Positions 34,315-46,119 of a stretch of DNA of 64,000 nucleotides are shown piece after piece. The position numbers and the translations under genes are program-made. The stretch's first letter is position 1, and each line of letters begins with the position of its first letter. Source of the DNA: Amyelois transitella (taxonomy: Eukaryota; Arthropoda; Insecta; Lepidoptera; Pyralidae); the NCBI RefSeq assembly GCF_032362555.1, contig NC_083528.1, forward strand, positions 558,001 through 622,000, read 5' to 3'. Under the pieces are notes generated by a model. It was not told the origin of the DNA and ran no database searches. It was given only the letters and a program-made list of their open reading frames with translations.

Positions 34315-34577
34315 GTGCCGTGTGGTTCCCGGCACCAATACAAAAAGAATAAGACCACTCCATCTCTTTCCTATGGATGTCGTAAAAGGCGACTAAGGGA
34401 TAGGCTTACAAAGTCGGGATTCTTTTTATAGGCGATGGGCTAGCAACCTGTCATTATTTGAATCTCAATTCTATCACTAAGCCAGGTAGCTGAACGTGGC
34501 CTATCAGTCTTTTCAAGACTGTTGGCTCTGTCTTCCCCACAAGGGATATAGCCGATACGTGGCCGTATGCATGTATG
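34315..34577 (+). mobile_element. SINE-A, full-length, sense
   Basis: Flanked by TATGAAACTA (34305-34314 and 34578-34587). Confidence 0.86.
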
Positions 34578-34954
34578 TATGAAACTATTGAGAATAAAAT
34601 GTATTCGTAATCACTGTAACACAAACTTAATTTATTACTAATCAAAAGTTCATCAAACGATTAAAACCCCTCTTTTTGCGATGAGGGTTAAAAAGATATT
34701 GATGATATGTTCATTTAGTCAGTAGCACGTTAAGTTTGGATAAAGGCGATAATCTACTGGTGTGCACAAATTATAGCGTAGCTTCGCGCTGTAAGTACTA
34801 TGTAGTACACAGTACGTCAGAGGCAATTTATAGTTTCATCTTTTATTTCGACATTAACTTTCATGACATTAGAGTCACATAAACATTAGAGTTACTTAGG
34901 AAACATTGAAAAGGCACTTATTAATTATTTAGTCATAAAGTCTATCATCGAAAG

Positions 34955-35340
34955 TCGGTGGTCGGATCGTAAGGTGCCCGGTTAAAATGCGCGTGGTAAA
35001 AAGGCACAGGTTTGAATCCCACCTCGGCCGTGCACCAATGACTTTTTTCAAAGTTATGTACATTGGTTTGAAACTTAACCGAAGCTTTTACGATGAAGCA
35101 AAACATCGTGAGGAAACCTGCATTGCATATGCAGGCAACTGGATGTGTAACCATGGTCGATCCAATACGGATTAGATTGCAAAGGTTGCGGAGGTCAGAT
35201 AGGAGTTGCTTCGTGTAAAAACCTGACTCACCCAGTCCAGGATCCATGGTCAAAGGCATACCCCGGAGGCATACCCCCATCTTCAGTCTGGCGAGGATGC
35301 AACTGGGACTAAAGCCAAGAGGAAGAAGGAAGTATATCAT
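34955..35340 (+). mobile_element. SINE-B, longest copy, with tRNA-like head
   Basis: Head contains CAGGTTTGAATCCCACC (B-box-like) and ACCTCGGCCGTGCACCAATG; the body contains CATCGTGAGGAAACCTGC; the end has GGATCCATGGTCAAAGGCAT and GACTAAAGCCAAGAGG. A reading frame that can be drawn across it in reverse is not a gene. Confidence 0.7.
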
Positions 35341-35806
35341 GTGGGCTGGCTTCAAAACTAGCCCAGGTGCCGCGCCACTTTCAGTGATTACTCCACTGTG
35401 ATTGGCTGAAAGAAATCCTAAACATATCATCCGTTTTATTGAATAAAAACGCCCACGTATAATTTAAAACGCAACGATAACTTTTGACTTTAGATTAAGA
35501 AAAGTAAAATACAGTAAATCGCTTAAAATATTTTCTTGGGTTACCTAACGCTCAGTATAGCTTACCGTGCATATCTTTTGAAACACAGAAGTGGACGATC
35601 GGCCTTATCTTGTTAACCACAACATATAATAGCTAAATGTAGCTAACGCTTGCAGTGTTTATAAGATTTCGCGAAATGACATCTGCTCAATATAATTTTT
35701 TACAAATTAAATTATATATTTCTTATACTTTTTAACGAACTAGGTATTTAATGAACGTTATTAGTTAATTTTATTTTTGTAGTCTTTTGTTTGTAAATTA
35801 AACAAA

Positions 35807-38800
35807 ATGGAGTCCAAGAATAGACGAATAAGCCCATTTGCAATTCAAGTAAGTAAATTTTTTTCTTGTCCAATGGCCAATTGATTATTGTATTTAAAGT
35901 ATTTTTGCTATCCATAGTTTCATAGTAAAATTATGATAAGAACACCTCTACACCGACTTTGATGAAATTTTGTATCAATTATTAGGTTTTGACTTCAGAT
36001 AAATAGGAAATTCTTGACTTTTAATAATACATTTATACATTCGCTAGATTTGTTTTTGTCTGGATTATGCACCTTTATATGCACGCCATCTATCTTTATC
36101 CTTGCGGGGTAGACAGAGCCCACAATGTTAAAAGATTAAAAGGTCATGTTCAACTGTATGGCTGAAATTGAGATTCAAATAGTGACAGGTTGCTAGCCCA
36201 TCGTCTACAAGAAGAATTTCAAGCTTATTTAGTTCCTTAGTCGCTTTTTACGACATCCATGGGAAAGATATGGAGTGGTCCTATTCTATTAGTGCCGGGA
36301 ACCACACGGCTTACATTTGATAGCTTTGTTACGATAATAGTTTATATTAATGCTAGCTATTACCCGCGACTTCAGTAGCCTACTACAAAAACAGAAACAG
36401 GTTTTTCGCAAAACCGACGGAAACTATAGTTATTACTTTATACTAAAAATTTGAAGAAAATTTCAGAATGTATGGTTCAGTAGTTATCGCGAAAACCAAA
36501 CAAACAAACTTCTTTCGAATTCAGTTAATATAAGGTGGTGCAACCCATAATAAATTCTGTGTTTTTAATAAAACCGTGTGGTTCCCGGCACCAATACAAA
36601 AAGAATAGGACTACTCCATCTCTCTCCCATGGATGTCGTAAAAGGCGACTAAGGGATAGGCTTACAAACTTGGGATTCTTTTCTAGGCGACAGGCTAGCA
36701 ACCTGTCACTATTTGAATCTCAATTCTATCATTGAGCCAAATAGCTGAACGTGGCCTTTCGGTCTTTTCAAGACTGTTGGCTCTGTCTACCCCGTAAGGG
36801 ATATAGACGTGATGATATGTATGTATGTATGTATGTATGTATGTTTTTAATAAATAAGAGGTAGAGCGGGTAAGAGGTAGCATTAATATAAACTATTATC
36901 GTAACAAAGCTATCAAATGAAAGCCGTGTGGTTCCCGGCACTATAGATAGAGTAGGACCATTCCATCTCTTTTCCATGGATGTCGTAAAAGGCGACTAAG
37001 GGATAGGCTTACAAACTTGGGATTCTTTTCTAGGCGATGGGCTAGCAACCTGTCGCTATTTGAATCTCAATTCTATCATTAAGCCAAATAGCTGAACTTG
37101 TCCTACCGGTCTCTTCAAGATTGTTGGCTCTGTCTACCCCGCAAGGGATATAGACGTGACCATGTGTATGTATGTTTTTAATAAATTCCAGTGTTTCGTG
37201 AGTGCCGGCGTGACCTTCAACATGGCGGGCATGGGGCTGGTGATGGGGTTCGTCACTGGTCTACTGCCACAGCTGCGGAGACCCGACTCCATCATACAAA
37301 TCGATGATACAACTGGATCCTGGATAGGTGAGATATGTTTCCGTTAGGAATTCAAGTGTTTTTTTTTTATTGGTGCCGTGTGGTTCCCGGCACCAGAAAA
37401 AAAAGAATATTACCACTTCTCAGTCTCATTCCCATCGATGTGGTAAAAGGCGACTGAGGGATAGGCTTATAAACTTGGGATTCTTCTTTTAGGCGGCTGG
37501 CTTGCAACCTGTCACTATTTGAATCTCAATTCTATCATTAAGCCAAGCAGCTGATATTGGCGTATCAGTCTTTTCAGGACTGTTGGCTCTGTCTACCCCG
37601 CAAGGGATAGATATGGACATTTTTATATGTATGTAGGAATTCATACATCTGAGTCTCAATATTATTAGAGAGCGTGGGTGGTCGAATTGATAAAGTGTAT
37701 GGTTAAAATGTGTGCATATTGGAGCAAGGTTACACATTCAGTGGCCTGAATGTGCAAGTTTCCTCGCGATGTTTTCCCTCACCATAAGTGCATTGGTAAT
37801 TCAAACCTCTTCGAAAATTTAATAATTGGTACATGTGAAAGGTAAAGTCATTGGTGCATGGCCAAGGCGGGATTCCAACCTGTGCCTTCACGCATTTTCA
37901 CTAGGCATTTTATCTAGTTAGTCGCTACGGGGGCTGGAATAACATCAAGAAGAGTACGTATAAAAATAATGGTTAAGTACTTATCTGAACTTTTATATCC
38001 AGGTGCTCATTTTTTTTATTAGATACCCAATAACAAATCGAGAATTACCTGTGAATGACAAAGGTTGCCATACTCGGTTACCGCATAAGATAAAAATGAT
38101 GTTCACAAGTTGTAAGATAAGTTTATTTATATATTGCATATCATTAAGTGGTTACATTTGATAAAGTGAAGATTTTCTGCGTGACGAAGCGGTACCAGCT
38201 ACACAAATGATAACAAACTCATTAAAATGTAGCTGAAACAGTCGAAATACTTTCATATGATAAAAAATCAGGTTATTTTAAAGTAGAGACCGCCCGCGAC
38301 GTCGTCCGCATGGAAACCCTATCAATCCCGCGGGAACTCCGGGATAAAAAGTAGCCCATATGTTATTCTGGGTCTTCAGCTACGTACATACCAAATTTCA
38401 TCGTAATCGGTTCAGTAGTTACAAACATCCGTACTGACATCCTGACATACAAACTTTCGCATCTATACATATAATAAATCTGTAGAAGGGTCAATTCTGT
38501 ACATTGAAAATATTGAAATAATAAATAGCAGGGGGTGTTACTGGATCGATACCAAACCCAAATATGTGATTAAAGAATTTTTTGTCTGTCTGTTTGTATG
38601 TTCAGGCATCACGTGAAAACTAACGGTTCGATTTTGATGAAACTTGGTATAATTATACCTTATTATCCTGGGCATAAAATAGGATACATTTTATCCTGGA
38701 AAATACGAAGAAAAAAGTCTTAATTTTTCAGTTTATCCATAGACGTTGTTCTGTAGAACCGCAAAAACACGTTACGTTACCCGCAGTGGATTCAGCGCCG

Positions 38801-40538
38801 TAACCTGCTGCCCCGAAAATCGGATTCAGCTTGAACCGTTTGCGGCACACGGGGCCGGTACTAATTACTATGAAAAACATACTTACTACAGAAGGCGAGC
38901 TCAACAGCAGTAGCTCAATAGAGGGATCTCCTTAATTATTATAGGCCTAGCCGTAATTGGGTCCAATAGATATTTATAAGTTGTCATTGTCAGAGTTACT
39001 CAAAATGAAGAAATAAACCATCCACGCGAAGTCCGACATCCGCGCGGACGGAGTCGCGGGGGGAAGCTAGTGATATATATATAATCTCAATTGGGATAAG
39101 TCAGCCAATACATATTTACATACGAAGAATACAAAAAGAGAAATAAATATGTACATATATACAATATGTACACGAACAAAGAGTTAACAAACAAACATAT
39201 ACATCCACCGCAGAAATTTTATTGTATTCAATAGAACTAGTTTTAATATACACTTGTTCAATCGAATCATCTTATCTTGCAGCCTCTCTACCCGGCTTCA
39301 CCATCATCGTGGGCAATTTCATCGCTCCCAGCATCATGGGCAAATTTGGAAGAAGAACAGCTAATCTATGCAGCTTGGCCGTGTCAGTAACCGGCTGGCT
39401 TTGCATCGTATTTTCCAACACCGTCACCATCCTTCTCCTGGCCCGCTTCATCCAAGGCATTGCAATGGGCATGATTGGCGCCCTTGGTCCTATCCTTATT
39501 GGAGAGTACACCAGCCCTAAGAACAGAGGTCTCTTCCTCATGTCCATATCAGTCAATATCAGCCTGGGAATCTTCACAATCCAAGCTTTAGGAGCATTTT
39601 TGTATTGGAAAACTTGCGCGTTAATTTGTATTGGTATAGTTCTGTTAACGGTTTTGTTGGTGATATTGTCCCCTGAGTCACCAACTTTCTTAGCTGATAA
39701 AGAGAGGTATGATGAGTGCAGGAAGGTATTTAATTACTTGAGAGGTGATACGGAGAACGAAGAATTGGAGAAGATGATAGCGGCAAAAATGTTACTGAAA
39801 AAGGAGCAAATAATTAAAACGGACATGATGAAAGAAATGTTGTTGTCAAAATTTGATTATTTCAAGAAGACTTCGAAGAAAAAAGAGTTCTTTAAGCCGT
39901 TGTTGATAATGTTCCATATTTTTATAATGGCTCAGTGGTGTGGAGTAAATATACTGACGTCATTTACGACAAATTTGTTCGAGAAAGTGGTCGGTTTGGA
40001 TGCAGGAATCAACATTCCTCTGATGATAGTGTTAGTCGGGCTTCACAGAGTCCTAGGGAACATAGTTGGGATGGTTTTCATCAAGACTTTGAGACGCAGA
40101 GTGGTGTTGTTTACGACTATCAGCTTGAACGTTGTGGCCCTGTTCGCGATAGCTGCTTACACTTACGCGAGAGACAACAATTATCTGCCGTTTGACGAGC
40201 CCGCTGTTGGTATAATTCTGGTCCACATTCACATGTTCTCTGTAGCTACTGGAGCGATTCCTTTAGCGTTTGTTCTGGCCGGGGAACTCTTCCCGATGGA
40301 GTATAAGAGCCTGTGTGGAGGCATCAGCATGATCTTCTATTCTCTTAGCCTTTTCTCCAATATGAAGACTGTTCTTTTACTATTTAACACTTGGGGTATA
40401 TCTGGCACGTACTGCCTTTACGCTGGCGTGGTGGTGTATTGCTTGGTAGTGGTTGGAGTACTCCTGCCAGAAACTAAAGATAAAACCTTGTTGGATATAG
40501 AAGAAGGTTTTAGAGGAAAGAAGTTGTCTTCTTCTTAG
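35807..40538 (+). CDS. Tret1-like sugar transporter T3 (3 exons, 477 aa)
   Basis: Sugar-porter membrane protein. Exons are 35807-35848 (MESKNRRISPFAIQ), 37192-37327 (136 nt) and 39283-40538 with TAG. Acceptors are ttccag and cttgcag; donors are gtaagt and gtgaga. Motifs include GKFGRRTANLC, PESPTFLADKERYDECRK (about residue 190), GELFPMEYKSLCGG and PETKDKTLLDIEEGF (about residue 455). T3 is divergently paired with T2 (2.8 kb apart) and shares exon 2 sequence with it, while its C-terminal half is almost identical to that of T5. The in-frame ATG at 39222 just upstream of exon 3 lies in the intron and is not the start. SINE-A copies lie close to both sides of exon 2. Confidence 0.88.
36087..36312 (-). 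mobile_element. SINE-A, old copy, antisense
   Basis: Diverged; its 5' end is followed by a 42-bp block (36314-36355) that recurs inverted at 36878-36919. In T3 intron 1. Confidence 0.78.
36573..36842 (+). mobile_element. SINE-A, sense
   Basis: Flanked by GTTTTTAATAAA (36561-36572 and 36843-36854). Confidence 0.86.
36922..37173 (+). mobile_element. SINE-A ending 18 bp before T3 exon 2
   Basis: Sense copy; its right flank is a third GTTTTTAATAAA (37174-37185), leading directly to the ttccag acceptor. Confidence 0.86.
37372..37637 (+). mobile_element. SINE-A, sense, 44 bp after T3 exon 2
   Basis: Near full length. TAGGAATTCA occurs close to both ends (about 37347 and 37635). Confidence 0.8.
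37686..37930. mobile_element. SINE-B related pieces
   Basis: Contains a sense head-like piece, then CCTCGCGATGTTTTCCCTCA in reverse and CATGGCCAAGGCGGGATTCC in reverse; rearranged. Confidence 0.5.
38285..38470 (-). mobile_element. Helitron-like element H1
   Basis: Antisense copy of the unit at 13055-13290, with a decayed CTAG end. Confidence 0.6.
38465..39073 (+). mobile_element. Helitron-like element H3, long copy
   Basis: Starts TCTATACATATAATAAATC and ends GGAGTCGCGGGGGGAAGCTAG before a T (broken here: GGAGTCGCGG / GGGGAAGCTAG). About 600 bp, non-coding. Confidence 0.6.
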
Positions 40539-40759
40539 TTTATCACACTACACTGTGAAAGTAAATTTATTTTTAAAAGACTATTATATTTACATATACA
40601 CTAAAATTGTATAGAAACTTAATAACAATAAGGTATAGGACCACGGGTTTTTAAATAAAATTGTAATTTTAAGATACTTACATATTTGTTAAATTTTATA
40701 TGGATGTGTTGTTTTATTATTAAGTAATGTATGATCCCTTAAAATTTATATTGAAGAAC

Positions 40760-40765
40760 AATAAA
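40760..40765 (+). terminator. candidate polyadenylation signal of T3
   Basis: AATAAA about 220 bases after the T3 stop codon, followed by an A-run. The stretch from there to 41041 shows nothing recognisable. Confidence 0.4.
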
Positions 40766-41041
40766 TTGAAAAAAAAAAAACAATTTCAGCAATAATAGAC
40801 GGAAAACATTTGAAATTCCTGTCTGTTTGCACATGTTAGTCATGAAGACTTTTTGTTTAAAATCTCCTAAGATTTCTACGAGTAGATGCAATTTATTTCG
40901 GTGGTTTTATAGAAAACATAAGTATATGTTGTTTTAGGAAACAAGTAGTAGGTCCCTTTGACAGACTTCCACGCAAAATCGCAAATAAAAGCGAATATTT
41001 GAAAAATATATATTTTCAGCAGCCACGAACTGCTCAAAACA

Positions 41042-41328
41042 AAATCTATACTAATATTGTAAAGCTGAAGAGTTTGTTTGTTTGAACGCGCTAATCTCAG
41101 GAACTTCTGGTTTAAATTGAAAAAATATTTTTGTGTTGAATAGACCATTCATCGAGGATGGCTTTAGGCTATATAAACATCACGCTGCAACTATAAGGAG
41201 TGAAGAATGGAATAACTAATGGAAAATTTGAAAAAAAACAAACGGGGAAAACTATTCATCCTTGAGGGCTTCACTGATGCCACAAACATTTATTCCAGGC
41301 GGACGAAGTCCCGGGCACAGCTAGTATA
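41042..41328 (+). mobile_element. Helitron-like element H2, sense
   Basis: A then TCTATACTAATATTGTAAAG at the start; CCCGGGCACAGCTAG then T at the end. Confidence 0.7.
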
Positions 41329-41439
41329 ATATAAAAGAGAGCCTCCGCGGGTCCTCCCACATAAATCGAATAATCCCTATAACTTCTGTTCCCCCGGGAA
41401 TTTCGAGGCATCCTCGACAAAATTTAATACCAAACTAGC

Positions 41440-41695
41440 TGTGCCCGCAACTTCGTCCGCGTGGAATAGTTATTTTGGACATTATTGAAGCCCTCAAGGA
41501 TGAATAATTTTCCCCGTATTTTTTTCACATTTTTTCTTTGCTTCTTATAGTTACAGCGTGATGTTATATAGCCTAAAGCCTTCCTTGATAAATGGTCTAT
41601 TTAACGCAAAAATTATTTTTCAATTCAAACCAGTAGTTCCTGAGATTAGCGCATTCAAACAAACAATCAAACTCCTCAGCTTGGTATAGATTTTC
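41440..41695 (-). mobile_element. Helitron-like element H2, antisense
   Basis: Second H2 copy about 110 bp from the first, 3' end to 3' end. Confidence 0.68.
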
Positions 41696-41754
41696 AATCT
41701 TTGCACCCAGACGTTTGGACTGAGCATTCAGATAGAACATTGTCTGTGTTTCTT

Positions 41755-41780
41755 TGTGTGTGTGTGTGTGTGTGTGTGTG
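41755..41780. repeat. (GT)n microsatellite
   Basis: About twelve GT units directly before a SINE-A fragment. Confidence 0.85.
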
Positions 41781-41861
41781 GCCTATTGGTTTTTCAAGAC
41801 TGTTGGCTCAGTCTACCCCGCAAGGGATATAGACGTGACTATATGTATGTATGTATGTATT
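41781..41861 (+). mobile_element. SINE-A 3' fragment
   Basis: Last 80 bp with (TATG)n tail. Confidence 0.72.
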
Positions 41862-42149
41862 TCATAAAGCCATTGCGAGTTCATTAAACAGTACACTACA
41901 CCGTTCATAGCTGAAACGCTACATAAAGTTATCCTAATTATATAACTATCCTGAATTGCGAAGGTCTAGTTTATCTTCGTATTCATAAATCATTAAGTTT
42001 GTTTTAAGGTGACGTTCCATTGTTACGGCATACTAAGAAATAGATTACGACATGACATTGTTAAAAGCAACATAAATAATTGATCATAAGAAAACAAATT
42101 GATTAAAATCTGAAATTACTTAGTGCTGATAAATATGGAATATTCTAGT

Positions 42150-42290
42150 TTTAGAATAGATTTATTTTTAAAATTGGTTACACATATCACTTATTGACGT
42201 CACATTACTTAAATCTAATTATAAATACTAGATACCGGTTCCAAAGCGCATGTGAAGAAGCGGCGGAACAAACTACACTATATGTAACTT
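42150..42290 (-). mobile_element. LINE 3' UTR, TTCTA-tailed family
   Basis: Antisense; AGAATAGATTTATTTTTAAA at its tail side and GAAGAAGCGGCGGAACAAAC inside. Confidence 0.62.
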
Positions 42291-42346
42291 ATGTTTGACA
42301 AAAATAAGTGAATTTTGAATCTACTTACATATTATACTAGAGGCCG

Positions 42347-42545
42347 CCCGCGACTTCGTCCGCATGGAAACCCTATCAATCCCGCGGGAACTCCGGGATA
42401 AAAAGAAGCCTATGTATTATTCTAGGTTTTCAGCTACCTACATACCAAATTTTATCGTAATCGGATCAGTAGTTTTTGCGTGAAAGAGTAACAAACATCC
42501 ATACTGACATCCTGACATACAAACTTTCGCATTTACATGTATAAT
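42347..42545 (-). mobile_element. Helitron-like element H1
   Basis: Antisense, with CTAGAGGCCGCCCGCGACTT at the 3' end. Confidence 0.65.
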
Positions 42546-42927
42546 ATTTGTATGATTATTCGAATTTGTACATTTTGGCATAATTCTTTAAACAAGGCAA
42601 AATCATTTTTAGATCAAAACACTCAAATTTCGGACATTGATTAAATTTGGTACAAGTTTAAAAAAAATACCTTCAATACGTGATTCTCATCTGTTATCTA
42701 AACTACGCAGCAAAGGAATCGCAGCTTAAATGTTATAAAGATGATATTGAAAATCATTATGCCTACTTTGTTACCATGCGTAGCTGCGCCGGCGCTGCCT
42801 CTTCGCGGTTATTTAATTGTATAATTTAGAAAAATAATAAAATCATATAAATAATGGCTGTGAAAATATGAGGCATTTGTGTATTTATTAAGATCTAAAG
42901 TGTGTGGTAATTTTTTTTTAAATTGTT

Positions 42928-45900
42928 ATGAACATGAACGATTGTAAGAAAACGCGTTTTAGCCCATTTCTAATCCAAGTAAGTATTGTGTGTTTTCATT
43001 CATTCATTCGTACAATCACGATTATATCCCTTAGGGGGTAGGCAGAGCCAACAGTCTTGAAAGACTTATATGAGGAAAGGCCACGTTTAGCTGTTAGGCT
43101 TAAGGATAGAATTGAGATTCAAAATAGTGACAGGTTGCTAGCCCATCACCTAAAAGAAAAATCCCAAGTTAATAAGCCTATCCCTTAGTCGCCTATTTAC
43201 GACATCCATGGGAAAGAAATGGAGTGGTCCTTTTCTTTTTTATATTGGTGCCGAGAACCACACGGCACTGTATATTTTTATATTTAACCTTATCTACTTT
43301 ATTTTAGTCTATTCTATATGTATTTACAGCACAAATTATGGTTATTTGGCACAACATATAAATTTATCATTAAATATGTATTAATTGCTTAAATTTTAAC
43401 GTAAATTTTTCTTATTTAATTGTATTTTTTAAACAGGTTCTTTATGTTTCGGTTTGAGTTTAACTTAGATATAATATTTAATTCGTTAAAACAAAAAATC
43501 TAACAACAATAACCCGAAAATAGCATACTTAGAAGCAGACTTTTATCACCATATTTTTTCCTTTTTTTAACAATACCTGTATGAATATTTTTCCAGTGTT
43601 TCGTGACAGCCGGTGTGTCATTGAACATGTCTGGACTGGGCCTGGTGACTGGGTTCACCACCGGGTTGCTGCCCCAACTCCGAGACCCGAACTCCCCCAT
43701 CCTTATCAATGACACGTCTGCTTCTTGGATAGGTAAGATAAGAGGAGCTGAAGAGGCTTCCGTTGTCGTCAATAATCTAGTTTATTTATTTAGTATCTAC
43801 ATACATACATACACATGGTCACGTCTATACCCCTTGCGGGGTAGACAGAGCCAACAGACTTGAAAAGACTGAATGGCCACGTTCAGCTATTTGGCTTAAC
43901 GATAGAATCGAGATTCAACTAGTGACAGGTTGCTAGCCCATCGCCTAAAAAAGAATCCCAAGTTTGTAAGCCTATCCCTTAGTCGGTACACCAGCAGTGT
44001 GTACATACTACATTCAATGACAGGGGCATTACATCTTGTATACGCATCATTCACTATAGATTCAGAAATATTAAGTGGGTACCTACTTAATTTAATATAC
44101 ATACATAAAATCACGCCTCTTTCCCGGAGGGGTAGGCAGATACTACCTCTTTCCACTTGCCACGATCTCTGCATACCTACTTCCTCCACATTCATAACTC
44201 TTACTTGCATGAAGCAAGCTCGGCGGTTTCGGGTACTCTTGACTTGACCCTTTACCAGGACGTCCTTAATTTGATCAAGATACCTACGTTAATTTAATAT
44301 TTGTGATTGTAATCAATTAAGTCAATACATCAATCTAAATCATCACTCCACTGGTGTTTGACTCTGCTTGCGGTGTTCCCTGACTTTAACCTGGACTGCA
44401 ATCTAGGAGTGGGTAAAATTATAATTAATCTTTAATTAATTTGGGCTACTCAAATTAAAGGAAGCGAAGGAAGTATGCAGAGATCGTGGCAAGTGGAAAG
44501 ATGTAGTCTCTGCCTACTCCTCCGGGAAAGAGGCGTAATTTTATGTATGCATGTATGTACTTAAATTAATTTCCAACGATAAAACTATGGACTATTATTG
44601 ACTGTCATTCCACGGAACCATAGTCTCGTGAGTGTTATTAAAATAAGATGATGAAATCTTCGCCGCAAAAGTTAAAGATAAGATAAATTTTAAAGTACAG
44701 TTTCATAATGGTGCGCAATTTTTTATACGGTAAATCTCGTACCGATTCGACTAGATTAATTATTGACCTCCTGGCGTTTTACAGCGTACCTACGTACCTA
44801 CTTGTTTAGGAAGGAAAGAAATGGAAGGAGAAGGAGGCATAAAGGTCCACTTAATTTTACGTTATGTTTCCTTTTCAGCGTCATTACCCGGGATCGGCAT
44901 TGTCCTGGGCAATTTCATCGTCCCTGTCATCATGACCACATTTGGGCGACGGAAGGCCAATCTCTGCAGCTTGGTCGTCGCAGCTGCCGGCTGGCTTGGC
45001 ATCGTCTTCTCCAGCTCCGTCACAGTTCTCTATCTGGCACGTCTTCTCCAAGGCATCAGGATGGGAATGATCGGCGCCCTTGGTCCTGTCCTCATTGGAG
45101 AATACACCAGCCCCAAAAACCGAGGCCTCTTCTTAATGACCATATCTGTCTCAATCAGTGCTGGAGTATTTGCGATCCAAACCTTAGGAGTGTACTTGCA
45201 TTGGAAAACCTGTGCGTTTGTCTGTATAGGCATAGTTTCTGTTGCTATGCTGCTTGTTATATTATCTCCTGAATCACCGACGTATTTGGCTGATAGAGAA
45301 AGGTATGATGAGTGCAGAAGAGTGTTTGTATACTTGAGAGGTAATACGGAGAATGAAGAATTGGAGAAGATGATAGCGACACTAATATTAGCGAAGAAGG
45401 AACAAGTGACCAAGGTGCAGACGGTGACTGAGAAGATATTATCCAAGATGTATTATTTGAAAGAAATTTGGAAGAAGAAAGAGTTTTACAAGCCATTGTT
45501 GATAATGTTCCATGTTTTTGCGATGGCGCATTGGAGTGGCATGAATATATTGACGTCTTATACGACAAATATATTTGAAAAGGTCGTAGGTTTAGATAAT
45601 GGAATTAATATTCCGCTAATGATAGTGTTAGTAGGATTGCATAGAGTTTTAGGGAACATAATTGGCATGATATTCATTAAGACCTTGAGACGGAGAGTAG
45701 TGTTATTTTCAACGATAAGTCTAAACATAATAGCGCTTTTGACAATAGCTGCGTATACTTGCGCCAGGGACAACAGCTGGCTGTCTTTCGACCACCCAAT
45801 AATTGGTATATCATTGATTCATGTCCAGATGTTTTCTATAGCAACAGGAGCGCTTCCTTTGGGATTTATTTTGGCTGGTGAGTTATATCCGATGGAATAC

Positions 45901-46119
45901 AAAGGTCTTTGTGGAAGTATTACCATGGTATTCTTTTCTTTGAATATCTTCGGAAATTTGAAGACTGTCTTAGTATTATTCAACTCTTTGCATATTTACG
46001 GCACATATCTTCTGTACGCCGTAATATTAACCTATTGTCTGATAGTCGTGGGTACTCTTCTGCCAGAAACTAAAGATAAAACTCTGCAGGATATAGAAGA
46101 AGAATTGAAGGGTAAATAG
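42928..46119 (+). CDS. Tret1-like sugar transporter T4 (3 exons, 475 aa)
   Basis: Sugar-porter membrane protein in the same direction as T3. Exons are 42928-42978 (MNMNDCKKTRFSPFLIQ, 17 codons), 43597-43732 (136 nt) and 44879-46119 with TAG. The start has two in-frame ATGs two codons apart; the first is used here. Motifs include TTFGRRKANLC, PESPTYLADRERYDECRR, GELYPMEYKGLCGS and PETKDKTLQDIEEEL. The ATG at 44821 lies in intron 2 and is not the real start. Relative to T3 and T5 its second half has diverged normally, making it a useful outgroup for the conversion tract described in the findings. Confidence 0.88.
43007..43269 (-). mobile_element. SINE-A, antisense, in T4 intron 1
   Basis: Near full length including the 5' hairpin. 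Confidence 0.82.
43798..43986 (-). mobile_element. SINE-A 3' part, antisense, in T4 intron 2
   Basis: Stops at CCCTTAGTCG, 66 bp beyond the exon 2 donor at its near end. Confidence 0.78.
44098..44285 (-). mobile_element. LINE 3' coding end (tail-sharing LINE)
   Basis: Antisense; contains CGGAGGGGTAGGCAG and the reverse of the GACGTCCTGGTAAAGGGTC stretch. Confidence 0.75.
44459..44558 (+). mobile_element. LINE 3' end (tail-sharing LINE)
   Basis: Sense, last 100 bp with the TATG tail. Confidence 0.72.

Noticed and set aside
34945-35430. 161-residue minus-strand frame
   Set aside because: It runs across a SINE-B copy in reverse; related SINE-B copies break the frame, and no protein family is recognised.
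39222-39282. Upstream in-frame ATG of T3 last exon as the real start
   Set aside because: A cttgcag acceptor follows at 39282, and the exon 1 and exon 2 model matches T2, T4 and T5 in phase and sequence.
44763-45272. 169-residue plus-strand frame over T4
   Set aside because: Out-of-frame shadow of T4 exon 3.
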